Made by a program: the position numbers and the translations under genes
DNA from: Nitrobacter sp051912485
GTDB lineage: Bacteria; Pseudomonadota; Alphaproteobacteria; Rhizobiales; Xanthobacteraceae
Assembly: GCF_051912485.1 (NCBI RefSeq)
Contig: NZ_CP196822.1
Location: 992,001 to 1,056,000 of the forward strand
Direction of reading: 5' to 3'
DNA: 64,000 nt
The notes under the pieces: generated by a model
Databases searched by the model: none
What the model was told of the DNA's origin: nothing
The model's input: only the letters and a program-made list of their open reading frames with translations
Shown here: positions 26,335-35,835 of the stretch, piece by piece
How positions within the stretch are numbered: position 1 is the stretch's first letter
Layout: each line of letters starts with the position of its first letter

Positions 26335-27635
26335 CTAGCTTGAGCCGGTTTTGCTGGCTGCTCCATCTTCAATCATCAGGACGTCAAGGCTTTCGATCTC
26401 CTGCATGGCACGGCCGGCGATGCCCTGGAGGTCGCCGTAGAGGCCGGCGGTGGAGTCGAGAACGCCCTTGAGTTGTTCCTCGCGCTTGGCCCACATCCTC
26501 ATCATGGTCTTGCGCTCGCGGTCGAGGTCGGCCTGCATATCGGTGAACTTCTCGACGATGGCGTCGATGCGGTGACGGAAGCGGGAGCTGGTCAAATATT
26601 GATAGACCAGTTCCATCTTGGTGTGCTGGCCAGCCGCAGCCTGGCGGCTGCCGGCGAGATTGATCAGCGATTCTCGCAGTGCAATGGCGAGCGGAATGGC
26701 GAAGCGTGGCTCGGAGACCCAGACGTTATCAACGAGGTCGAATGTCTCGACGCCCTTGGGCAGGGCAGCCGAGACGATCAGCGCGATCTCGGCCTTGGCC
26801 GAGCGCTGATCGTCGCGCAGTTTGGCGAGCCAGCCGTCGCTCCAATTTTTGGTTCGCTTGGATTCCCAAAGGATGGCGCCACAGCTCTGTCCCGCGGCGC
26901 CGAGCACGCGGTGAAGGACGTCACCGCCGAATTCGCCCTTCGGCACCGGCTCTATCAGGTCACGTGGGAAGCGACCGCGCAACAGAGATTCCAGTTCCAG
27001 TTCGAGTGCCTCGCCCTGCAGTTGCTGGGAGCCCTGACTCGCCTTGCGTTGCAGTTCTTCAATCTGACGCTGCATCCCCGCGATCTGAGCTTCTTTCTCA
27101 GACACTTTCGCTTTAAGAGCTTCTTCGGCCTCAAGCTTTGCCTTATCCCGGATAGCTGACAGGTTTTCCTGCACCTTTTTCTCGACCGTCAGCTCGACTC
27201 CCGTTTGGCATCATCAAGCTCGCGGGACTTACGCATGATCTCGGCCTGGGCCGCCTGGGCCTCGGCCAATTTGGCGTTATTTGCGGTCAGGTTCTGTTGC
27301 AACTCGGCGAGTTGCCGGTCGCGTTGTTCGAGATCATTGGCCAGTGCGGTGCGGGCTTTCTTCGCCTCGGTTTCGGCGATGGACGCACGCACCGCTTTCA
27401 GTCGAGCTGCGACCTGCTCATCAATCGCCTCGCGTGCCCCGGCGAGATCGTCTTGCGTCTTTTTGAGTGCCGCTTCGCGCCTGCCGAAGTCAGCCTCCTT
27501 CGCCGCAAGCTGCTGCTCAAATTGCCGTCGCGTCTCAGCGACAAGTGGCGCTGCGAGGGATTCGGTCAGTTTGATTTCGGTATGGCAGTTCGGGCAGACG
27601 ATCTGGGGTTCGGTCACGGCGTTGGTCCTGTGCAT
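26335..27635 (-). pseudogene. DUF2130-family protein, split by a frameshift
   Basis: The N-terminal half starts at ATG 27635 (MHRTNAVTEPQIVCPNCHTEIKLTE): a zinc-ribbon-like CPNCHTEI and a long coiled coil. Near 27190-27205 the frame ends in KRESS-stop, while the next frame continues ELTVEKKVQENLSAIRDKAK and runs to 26335. That second part contains the DUF2130 core (GDVLHRVLGAAGQSCGAILWESKRTKNW). A single-base change explains the break. Function of DUF2130 is unknown; the CxxC head and coiled coil suggest a DNA- or nucleoid-associated role. Confidence 0.8.
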
Positions 27636-27772
27636 ATGGGTGCCGAATGTAGCGGGATTCGCGAGATTGCCTAAGGCGAGGGTACTGTCTGCAGTAATAG
27701 CCGGAGGTCGTGGTAGCCGGGACGGCAACCATGCGTGATGAGGCCGATCATTCATGATTATTTTTGTCTCGT

Positions 27773-29358
27773 TCAATTCCTGGCGGCGCGAAGATCGCGT
27801 TCGCGTAGGATGGCCTCGACCAGCCGGCGCAGTCGGCGGACCGAGTCGCCGCGCCAATGGGTGGCGACGGCCATTCGCTCGGTGCCATCGGGTGACCCAT
27901 CTGTTGTCGAGACCACGTTCGCCGACGAGGTCGGCGGTCACCGCCGGCAGCAGCGCGTCGAGATCGTTCGCGGTCGGTTTTGGGAAGGTGATGACTCTGA
28001 ACCTATCGCGGATTGGCGATGGCAACGGATCGAGGCTGTTGGCGGTCGCGATATAGTTGACCTGGCTGAGATCGAGCGTGATCTGTAGCGCAGGATCCGG
28101 ATAACGGGCATTGGTTTCGGGTTCGAGGAATCCGAGCAGGCAGTCCCACAGCCGGCCGTAGTCGCTACGAGTGCCGGCCTTTTCGAGCTCATCTAGCAGG
28201 ACCAGCGGATTGGCGTGTTTCGCCCGGCCGATCGCCAGGAACGGATGACACGGTTCTGCCGAGTACCAGCGCCTGTCGGTGCCAGCGAAGACGGCGCCAT
28301 CGGAGCGTGAGGCATCGGTGCGCCACACGCTCACACCCAGCACTTCGCCAAGCCGGCGCGCAAAACGCGTCTTGCCGCCGCCGGGATCGCCGACCAGCAG
28401 CAGCGGCCGCAGCCGCACCGTCGCCCGGCCGACCAAGTCGGCAAGCACGAAGTCGATGACATCAAGAGCATACGGAAATTCGAACATCAGGATCTCACGT
28501 ACCTGATGCAACGGCGGCGACTTCACCAGCGGGAGCGTGACGTTGATCACCGATTTGAGCGGACCGATAATGTCCTTTAGCTTGATATTCTTCATCTGCT
28601 CGTCGGTGAGGCGGGCGACGACAAGACGATCTTCCGGAACAGCCACACGAGGGGCCGCGGTCTGGCTCTCGACGTCGTTGGCTTTCTTCCTCTGCTCTGC
28701 CTGTTTTTCTTCCTTTTGCTTCGCCCTGTCCTTGACCAGCTTCCAGACCGAAGCCTTGGCTGCCTCGACCCGGTGCTCCGCCATTTGCGCACCAACAATA
28801 TCCGCGGCGTAGGCTGCAGACTGGTCATAGCGGCTCAACAGATGGCCGCAGGTGGGAAGTGCCGCCCAGCCAAAACAGAACCGCTCGAGGTCCGAGCACA
28901 GCTCCTCGTCATCGCAGCTGCGCGCAAAACCGACGAATGCGATCAACAGGCTCTTGGCCGCGCGCCGGTGTTCGCCAAAATGACAGATGTCGGTCGGCAC
29001 CGGCAGCGATAGCAGCCGCACGCAATCGGCCAAGGATCGCAGATCCGTCCGATCTTCACTAACCGCCAGACGATCGAGCTCGCTGGCAAGCAGCAGGCCG
29101 AGATCGGTACCGAGGTCCTGGCCGGATTCGGTCTCGCGGCCGGCAAGCCAGCCGGTGGTAAGCGCGAGATCCGGGCAAAGCTCGGTGATCTCCGCCGCCA
29201 GGCGCTGGTCGACATGCTTCGCGGCGGTTGAGACCAGCATCGCGTAGCGCAGGACGCGGGGCAGATTCTTGAGCCGGTCGTCGGCCTCCGAAAAGTCGGC
29301 GGCGGCACCAGTTGTGATCGCATCGTGGTCGATCGTCGGCAGATTCGGTGTGAATCGG
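27773..29358 (-). pseudogene. AAA+ ATPase, 5'-truncated and frameshifted
   Basis: Minus-strand protein with AAA+ motifs: Walker A LLVGDPGGGKTRFARRL, Walker B NPLVLLDELEKAG, sensor ATANSLDPLPSPIRDRFRVI. It has a Lys/Glu-rich linker (AKQKEEKQAEQRKKAND) and a helical N-terminal domain. At ~27890 the sense leaves the main frame after DNRWVT and continues in another frame as GDSVRRLRRLVEAIL to a stop near 27773. At the 5' side the frame reads back to FTPNLPTIDHD and meets IS-related DNA at ~29358 without a start. An apparent 683-codon ORF here fuses this broken ATPase to the DUF2130 head and is not a real gene. Confidence 0.78.
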
Positions 29359-29422
29359 CACAGGGGTCAGATTGCTGCAGGTGCCGGCAGTAACGCCATA
29401 AAGACAATCGGAAAAAGCCGAT

Positions 29423-29464
29423 CGGAGTGGGGTCACGATCGGCGCCGCTCGTGACCCCACTCCG
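29423..29464. repeat. 14-bp perfect inverted repeat with 14-base loop
   Basis: CGGAGTGGGGTCAC (29423-29436) and GTGACCCCACTCCG (29451-29464) are exact reverse complements. They lie between the truncated AAA ATPase and the IS3 transposase and may be an IS end, two abutting ends or a terminator. No match was seen at the right end of the IS3 remnant. Confidence 0.75.
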
Positions 29465-29517
29465 ACGTAGATTCCGTTACTTGTCACAAGGAGTTACCGC
29501 TGTAGCTTCAAGGGGCT

Positions 29518-29949
29518 TTGTTCAACGCCGGTTTACAAGCCGAGATCATTGAGTTGGTCGAACGGTCACATCTTCCAGCCAAGCGCACGCTGGCCAAGCT
29601 AGGCATCCCGCGAGCCACGTTTTACAGATGGTACGATCGTTACCGCGCAGGTGGCATTGAAGCGTTGACTGATCATCGCTCGCGCCCATCCCGCGTCTGG
29701 AATCGCATTCCGGACGATGTTCGTGGCCAGCTCATCGATCTGGCGCTGGAGCTTCCGGAGCTGTCCCCGCGGGAATTGGCGGTGCGCTTTACCGATGAGC
29801 GAAAGTACTTTGTCTCCGAGGCTTCGGTCTATCGGCTGCTGAAGGCGCGCGATCTCATCACCAGCCCGGCTTATGTGGTGATCAAGGCGGCGAACGAGTT
29901 CAAGGATAAGACCACTGCCATCAACCAGCTCTGGCAGACAGACTTCACT
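29518..29949 (+). pseudogene. IS3-family transposase, 5' half
   Basis: Begins in frame (no good ATG; TTG at 29518) with a helix-turn-helix region: AEIIELVERSHLPAKRTLAKLGIPRATFYRWYDRY, then ALELPELSPRELAVRFTD and SEASVYRLLKARDLI. It reaches the first catalytic Asp in LWQTDFT at ~29946 and is then broken by the IS110 element. The matching 3' half is at 31258-31767. No orfA is visible upstream. Confidence 0.85.
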
Positions 29950-29954
29950 CTGAG

Positions 29955-31266
29955 TAATTGATCTTCAGCGCTCTCCCGCGGTCATGATGGCCGAGTCGAA
30001 ATAGGAGAGCAGCATGGAACAGCTTTTTGTTGGTCTGGACGTGTCGAAGGACGAGACGGCGATTTGCGTTCGCACGCAAAGCGGAATTATCCGGGCGGCA
30101 TTCAAGAAGCCGACCAACCCCGACATGATACAGCGTGCCTTGATCGATAACCTGCAGCACATCCGGCGTGTTGTTTTGGAAACGGGCCGGATGGCGAACT
30201 GGCTGTATAGTGAACTTAGCCAGCGCGGCCTGCCAATGGTGTGCATCGATGCACGCCAGGCCCATGCCGTGCTGAGCCAGATGCACAACACAACCGATGA
30301 GAATGATGCCGCCATGTTGGCGGAGCTCGCTCGTACAGGCTTCTATAAACGGATCGAGGTTAAAAGCCGGGTTGCCCAGGAACGGAGAGCGTTGTTGCGA
30401 GCGCGAGAGGTTGCGATCAAATCGCGAATGAATGTGGAGAATACGATCAGGGGCCTGCTGGCCACCTTCGGGATCTGTCTTCCCAAGCATCTGAAGACTT
30501 ATGACCAAAGGGTCCGAAAGGCGCTGGAAAGTCAGCCCGATCTGTTGAGAATTATCCTGCCTCTTCTACATCTGCGGACAGAGGCATTGCGTCAAGCCGC
30601 GGCACTGACGAAGGATATGGTGCGCCAAGCTCGAGTGGATGGAACTTGTCGCCGCCTGATGACAATCCCAGGCGTCGGCCCCGTCAGCGCGGTGACATAT
30701 GTCTCCACAATCGATACAGCGGACCGGTTTGCCAGATCCAGATCGGTGGGAGCGTACATCGGGTTGACGTCGAGACGATACCAATCGGGCGATGTTGATT
30801 ATGGTGGCCGGATATCCCGGCGAGGCGATCGAATGTTGCGGACGGTCCTTTATGAAGCCGCCAACAGCTTGCTTTGCCGGGTGAAATCCGGGCCCGGCCA
30901 GCATCTGAAGAACTGGGCCAACGGCATAAAGAAGCGCACGAGCCACAAGAAGGCCGTCGTGGCCTTGGCCCGAAAATTGGCCGTGATGCATGCTATCTGG
31001 AGAGACGGCACGGAGTTTGAACCCAAGGAGGCCTGATCAAAAAGCCCCGCGCCAACAGCGCTGGCGACAGTTGCCGTATCGGTCAGAGCGGCAGGCTACC
31101 GGAAAAACCCGATCGATTTACATGCGAGCCATTGCATCGCGAACTTCACATTCGGGATTCCGGCGCCTTGGATGCCGAGATGAAGCGCCAAATGGGACGA
31201 CTTCGAAAAGAACCTTGCAGGTGGCCGATACACGCGACAAACTCACCGAGCGCCGATGATCAATTA
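29955..31266 (+). mobile_element. IS110-family element nested inside an IS3 transposase
   Basis: TAATTGATC (29955-29963) and GATCAATTA (31258-31266) are exact inverted repeats flanking an intact IS110 transposase and ~220 bases of non-coding right end. The halves of an IS3 transposase lie on both sides. Short, possibly subterminal, repeats fit the IS110/IS1111 group, which usually lacks classical terminal repeats. Exact ends are uncertain by some bases. Confidence 0.75.
30014..31036 (+). CDS. IS110-family transposase
   Basis: 340 residues, apparently intact. The N-terminal DEDD RuvC-like domain has FVGLDVSKDE (first Asp) and DENDAAMLAELAR. The C-terminal transposase_20 domain has RLMTIPGVGPVSAVTYVS and GRISRRGDRMLRTVLYEAANSLL. 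The family uses a bridge RNA encoded in non-coding ends of the element; the ~220 bases after the stop could host it. Only transposase in the window that looks complete with its flanks. Confidence 0.93.
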   Translation: MEQLFVGLDVSKDETAICVRTQSGIIRAAFKKPTNPDMIQRALIDNLQHIRRVVLETGRMANWLYSELSQRGLPMVCIDARQAHAVLSQMHNTTDENDAAMLAELARTGFYKRIEVKSRVAQERRALLRAREVAIKSRMNVENTIRGLLATFGICLPKHLKTYDQRVRKALESQPDLLRIILPLLHLRTEALRQAAALTKDMVRQARVDGTCRRLMTIPGVGPVSAVTYVSTIDTADRFARSRSVGAYIGLTSRRYQSGDVDYGGRISRRGDRMLRTVLYEAANSLLCRVKSGPGQHLKNWANGIKKRTSHKKAVVALARKLAVMHAIWRDGTEFEPKEA

Positions 31267-31767
31267 AAGAACGACTTCTCGCGCTACATCGTGGCCTGGC
31301 GGCTGGGTCCCACCATGTGCGCTTCCGACGTCACGGCCACACTCGACCAGGCGCTCGCGGCCTCGGGTCTGGACCACATCAATGTAAAGCAGCGGCCGCG
31401 GCTTCTAAGCGACAACGGATCGAGTTACGTGGCGGACGACCTGGCCAAGTGGCTCGAACATAAAGACATGCAACATATGCGCGGCGCGCCGTATCATCCC
31501 CAGACCCAAGGAAAAATCGAGCGCTGGCATCAGACCTTGAAGAACCGCATCTTACTCAACAACTACTATTTGCCTGGCGATCTCGAGCGGCAGGTCGGCG
31601 CCTTCGTCGAGCATTACAATCATGTCCGCTATCATGAGAGCATCGACAATCTGACCCCGGCTGACGTCTACTTCGGCAGGTCCGAGACGATTCTCGCAGA
31701 ACGACACCGCATCAAGCGCGACACCATCGCAAACCGTCGCTTGCAGCATAGACTGCACGCCGCTTAA
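31258..31767 (+). pseudogene. IS3-family transposase, 3' half
   Basis: Resumes in the transposase with DFSRYIVAWRLGPTMCASDV and carries the remaining catalytic motifs: LLSDNGSSYV (second Asp) and PYHPQTQGKIERWHQTLKNR (Glu). It ends LQHRLHAA at 31767. About 14-18 residues between WQTDFT and DFSRY are missing, so removal of the IS110 would not restore the gene exactly. The integrase-core order otherwise fits the 5' half at 29518. Confidence 0.88.
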
Positions 31768-31907
31768 ACTCTAATCCCCGGTGAGCCAGATGGGGTATTC
31801 GGCTTGAGCCGCATCTTTGGCGAAAGTGCATGGAGGTGCTGCGCTTCGAGCTGATGATAGAACGTGGTCTGTTAAGCAGCCACAAGCATCAGGGAAGGAA
31901 GCGCAGC

Positions 31908-32778
31908 ATGAAACATTATGCCGGACTCGATCTCTCGATAAAAGAGACGTCGGTGTGCATCGTGGACGAAACGGGCAAGGTTTGCCGCGAGACGAAAGTT
32001 CCCAGCCATCCAGAGGATCTTTTACAGGTTTTGGAAGATCCTGCCTGGCAAATTGTTCGGATCGGGCTCGAAGCCGGTCCTTTATCGCAGTGGCTGTTCG
32101 AAGGTCTTGTCAATGCTGGCTTGCCGGCGGTCTGCATCGAGACCCGACACACCAAGGCCTTCCTCAAGGCGCAGGTCAACAAAAGCGATCGTAATGATGC
32201 ACGCGGCATTGCGCAGATGATGCGGGTCAACCTGTTCCGGCCGGTGCATGTGAAGACGCTGACGAGTCAGAAGCGCCGCGCCCTGCTAACTGCTCGCAAG
32301 CTGCTGCAGGAGAAGGCGATTGCGATTGAGAACGACATCCGCGGCCTGCTGCGCAATTTCGGGCTCAAAGTCGGTGTCGTCGGTTCGGTCAAATTCGGGG
32401 ATCGGATCCGTGATCTGCTCGAAGGCATGCCTGATCTGGCCGAATTGATGGAATCATTGCTAGTGGCTCGCGACAAGTTGCGCCAAGTATTCCCGTCTGC
32501 ACCGGAAGGTACTGGCTTTGGCCCGGAACGATGCGGTGTGCAACCGCTTGATGACAGTCCCTGGCGTCGGGCCCGTAATAGCGCTTGCATTCATCAGCAC
32601 CATCGATGTTCCGGCCCGCTTCCGCAACTCCAAAGCCGTCGGCCCGGCGCTGGGTTTGACACCCGTCCTCAATCAGTCGGGTGAAAGCACGCGGGTGGGC
32701 CGCGTCTCGCTGTGTGGCGACAGCATGATGCGGACGCTGCTCTACGAAGCAGCCCAGGTGATGCAATCTCGTCAATGA
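31908..32778 (+). pseudogene. Second IS110-family transposase, frameshifted and 3'-truncated
   Basis: Starts at ATG 31908 (MKHYAGLDLSIKETSV), continues through VNKSDRNDARGIAQMMRV and LRNFGLKVG. At ~32500 it passes to another frame reading NDAVCNRLMTVPGVGPVIALAF and GRVSLCGDSMMRTLLYEAAQ. It stops at ~32778, about 60 residues short of the family length, where a relaxase reading frame begins on the other strand. It differs clearly from the IS110 at 30014. Confidence 0.88.
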
Positions 32779-33628
32779 CAATCAGAGTATTGGCGTCAAC
32801 GGTGAAGCTTTGTCCGCGGACGTAATCGTATCGCCACTTGGCAATCGCGAGCGCGTCAATGTCACACGATTTCGAGAGCTCGTCCGCGGCAACCCAGGTC
32901 GGAGTCAGTCCCAGGACCTTGAGCCCGGAGCGATGCGCTGCTTCTACGAGCGCACGTGTTAGAATTGTCTTTCCGGTGCCAGCAGGTGCTTCGCAGATGG
33001 CTACTCCATCGCGGTTGGCTGAAAATCGTACGGCGTGTGCCTGTTCTTCAGCTAGGTGAGGCGCATTGGCGAGCGCTGTTTCCAGCGCGTCTGCTCGAAA
33101 CCAATCATGCTCATCGGAGCGATCTGCGGCCCGTAGCAGGCGCGCTTCCGCGGCCGCGATCGAGGCGGTCGTCCAGCATTCTGTCCTCTCCTTGCCCGCA
33201 AGTCGCCGAAGAATTCCGCGCGCCTCATATGAGTGCAGTTCTGCCCAGACCTGATCTATGCCGACCGCGAGGAAGCTTGCTTCGACAAGCGCGGAATGCA
33301 GGAGCTCCTTGCGGCCAATGACGCTCTGATGCCGAAAGAGTTTTGAGGCGGCGACGGCGACGGGTCCTGTCCCTTTGATCTCAGGCGGATCGATCTCATT
33401 GTCGACGATCTTGTCGATCTCGTGAATCGGTACAAAGTGGTGGGCCGCCTTCCATGGGTCAACGTCAATCTCGCCGAGTTCATAGCGCCAGCGTTGCTCC
33501 AGGATCTCACCGACGGGGACCTGGTCCTTTGCACCGCGTGTTGCGAGCGCGGCGAGCTCGCCAAGCGGGTGGCTTTCGTCCGGAAAGGATTCCTCCGACG
33601 CTCTGACAGCTGGGTGTCCTGCGATCAA
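32765..33628 (-). pseudogene. Fragment of a conjugative relaxase/helicase (TraA-like)
   Basis: Minus-strand frame with AHAVRFSANRDGVAICEAPAG, then GTGKTILTRALVEAAHRSG (Walker A), GLTPTWVAADELSKSCD, IAKWRYDY and TLIVIDEI. This is the RecD-like helicase start of TraA-type relaxases. It is cut at ~32770, inside the Walker B, by the IS110 remnant. The region from 33628 to ~33200 is less recognisable (linker before the helicase). The relaxase domain itself is missing. It marks former conjugative DNA. Confidence 0.7.
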
Positions 33629-33855
33629 GGTGAAGCGCTATCGTCGTGCCAATGCAACGAGACACGTCAGCGCGTCCAAATAACACTCCAGTCTCCCATA
33701 AGCTGAGAAGCTGCCTTAGGCGTAACGGTCGATCCATCCTGCGCGTGCAAACTTAGTTAGGCTTGGCGCGAGTCATGGATCATGGGCGGTGGGTGCCATC
33801 CGTTGAGCGCGGTCCGGCCGGCGCTGTGGCGAGTTAGCTGGAGTAGATTATCAGT

Positions 33856-34614
33856 TCAGAATGTGAATAAAATCGCCGTGTACCACGAGTACTGATTTGT
33901 AGTTCGTGCGTTCTGAATGCCCTTTGCGGCATAGCCGAGAAGATGGATGTTTTGATTCAGATCGTATTTCGCCCCGATGCCGAGGCTTGTCGTCGCGAGA
34001 TTGTCTGCCCGGTCGGCCGTTTGATGAAAGACTTCGACCCCGAGTTGTAGCTCGGGCAAGACTTGGCGCGTCAGGGTGCCGCCGTAGATGCAGAAATCGT
34101 GCGAACGCCCTGCGGCGCTGATCTGGCACCCACCGCCCCCGAAAGCCGACCACTTACCCCAGTCTTTCTGTACCCAAATCGGCAAGAGAAGAGACGCCTG
34201 GCGATCGCCGATCGATCGGGAGCCACTTGGCAGGAAGACGCGTGGAAACACGGCTACATCAAGTCCGAACCTATCCTGATGAAGAAGACGATATTTGGCG
34301 GCTAGTTCGATATTGCCGAGTCCGAAGGCAGTCCGCCCATTCGAAGGAAAGTCGAAACCGACGGGTAGGGTTGCGGTAAGTTGCAGGTCGGGGGCCGCAC
34401 CGTAGTTGAAGTCGATGCCGCTCGCCCCCGAGTGATCACCTTTCGAGCGGACACCTTTATTGAAGGTGTAGATTTCATAGTGACGATAATCGGTCGGTTC
34501 CGGATCGTCGGACTGGTAGGGAGGGCCTGCAATGGCCGGGAGGGCGTACATGACCGCTGGCCCAGCGGTCAGGGCGCCGAAGCCGATCCGGCGCAGGATG
34601 CTTCTCCCCGACAT
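33856..34614 (-). CDS. Outer-membrane protein of the MetA / phenol-degradation-like beta-barrel family
   Basis: 252 residues with an N-terminal signal (RIGFGALTAGPAVMYALPAIAG). The mature start is PPYQSDDPEPTDYRHYEIYTF, followed by YGAAPDLQLTATLPVGF, then alternating barrel strands ending ILFTF with a C-terminal Phe, typical of outer-membrane barrels. It resembles the 'transporter' family Phenol_MetA_deg. Substrate unknown. It stands alone on the minus strand downstream of the DUF347 gene by 64 bases and may be co-transcribed with it. Confidence 0.75.
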   Translation of the reverse strand: MSGRSILRRIGFGALTAGPAVMYALPAIAGPPYQSDDPEPTDYRHYEIYTFNKGVRSKGDHSGASGIDFNYGAAPDLQLTATLPVGFDFPSNGRTAFGLGNIELAAKYRLLHQDRFGLDVAVFPRVFLPSGSRSIGDRQASLLLPIWVQKDWGKWSAFGGGGCQISAAGRSHDFCIYGGTLTRQVLPELQLGVEVFHQTADRADNLATTSLGIGAKYDLNQNIHLLGYAAKGIQNARTTNQYSWYTAILFTF

Positions 34615-34678
34615 TTTGTTCGCCTCGCAGGTCTCGACCCCCGATGGGGTCGAGGAAACATATCATCCTGTCCCGTGA

Positions 34679-35461
34679 TCATGCAGGATGCCGGCCCGCG
34701 CGCTGGGGCAACAGCAAGATCGAGCCAATGATGACCGCCGCCAGCATCGTCGAAGCGAGTGGTCTGCTCAAGTCAAGACCGCCGTGGCTGATCGGTTTAT
34801 CGAGGAAGTCACCGACGGTCGCCCCGAGCGGTCGCGTCAAAATAAAGGCGGTCCAAAACAAGAAAACGCGCGATACACTCGTCCAGTAATAGAGCGCAGC
34901 AACGACTGCGAGCGCGGCCCCGAAGACGAGCGCGCCGCCCTGATAACCGAGCCCGCCGGTATCGGCGAGCCAATCGCCGAGAGCGGTGCCGAGCGTCTGG
35001 GAGAAGGTAATCGTCACCCAATAGAAGATTTCGACTTTTGGAGTTGCGACGGTCATAACGTCCACAGTGCCCATGGCAAAATACCAGATCGCAAGGGAAG
35101 CCAAGACAAGCAGAAAGAGGATCGACGCGCCACCGGTGTAGCCAATTCCCAAGGAGCGGTCGAAAAAGTCCGCCATGGCCGTGCCCACTGTCGTCGACGC
35201 CACGATGGCGATCCAATAGACCCAGGCGTTGAATTTTTTCGTTGAGATTTGGGCTGCAACCGCCGCTACGAATATCGCAAGGAATATTCCGGTGCCGATC
35301 AGATATCCGCCATTGTGCGCATTGGTGTCGGCGTGAAAAGCGCTCATCGTGACCGCATCACCACCGGTCTCCCCGAGCGTCGTCGCAAGAATTTTGATGA
35401 TCCAGAACCCAAGCGTGACGGCGGGGACCTTGCTCAAGCTGGCAGAGAATTCGTTTTTCAT
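34679..35461 (-). CDS. COG4705 / DUF347 multi-pass membrane protein
   Basis: 260 residues, about eight membrane segments in internal repeats. Each repeat carries a similar motif: KVPAVTLGFWIIKILATTLGE near the start, STTVGTAMADFFDRS, FSQTLGTALGDWLAD and TRPLGATVGDFLDKP. These 'T-x-G-x-x-x-x-D' repeats define the DUF347 family of uncharacterised membrane-anchored proteins. It is divergent from an OmpR-type response regulator gene with 374 bases between, containing a PmrA-like box, so it is a likely target of that system. Confidence 0.85.
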   Translation of the reverse strand: MKNEFSASLSKVPAVTLGFWIIKILATTLGETGGDAVTMSAFHADTNAHNGGYLIGTGIFLAIFVAAVAAQISTKKFNAWVYWIAIVASTTVGTAMADFFDRSLGIGYTGGASILFLLVLASLAIWYFAMGTVDVMTVATPKVEIFYWVTITFSQTLGTALGDWLADTGGLGYQGGALVFGAALAVVAALYYWTSVSRVFLFWTAFILTRPLGATVGDFLDKPISHGGLDLSRPLASTMLAAVIIGSILLLPQRAGRHPA

Positions 35462-35628
35462 GAGGAATTACCTTCGATCGATGCTTTTGCTTCAGGCCAT
35501 GCGTGTCGGATCAGGGGGACCGACCCGGTCCATGACCGCGATGAGGTCGTTGATTTGGATCTGGTTGCTTCTCCAAGCAGGAGGCGGTGAGGTTGACCGC
35601 CAACGTGCATTCCGCATGAACCCGCTGA

Positions 35629-35645
35629 CTTAGGGAGAACTTAGA
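35629..35645. promoter_or_regulatory. PmrA/QseB-like direct-repeat box in the divergent promoter region
   Basis: CTTAGG, five bases, CTTAGA: two hexamers at an 11-base period, or ACTTAG-N5-ACTTAG from 35628. This is the geometry bound by OmpR-family regulators of the PmrA/QseB type (CTTAA-like hexamers, N5). It lies between the DUF347 gene and the response regulator gene. Confidence 0.5.
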
Positions 35646-35680
35646 AATTGAGCGATTAACGGGAGAATTGAGGATTGTCG

Positions 35681-35696
35681 GCGGCTAAGGAGCCGC
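35681..35696. promoter_or_regulatory. 6-bp hairpin in the leader of the response regulator gene
   Basis: GCGGCT, AAGG, AGCCGC is a perfect 6-bp inverted repeat about 140 bases before the regulator start. It could be an operator or a weak terminator; no further support. Confidence 0.3.
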
Positions 35697-35835
35697 TAAG
35701 TGTCTGATGGATTCAGACCGAACCTGGATAGGGGCATTGCCCTCGGAACGATCGGAGTGCATCCGCTGAAGGAGGCCGACTTGGCCGAAGTGACTGGTAA
35801 AAAGGGACGTTTCAACGCCGTCGGCACGGTATTTT

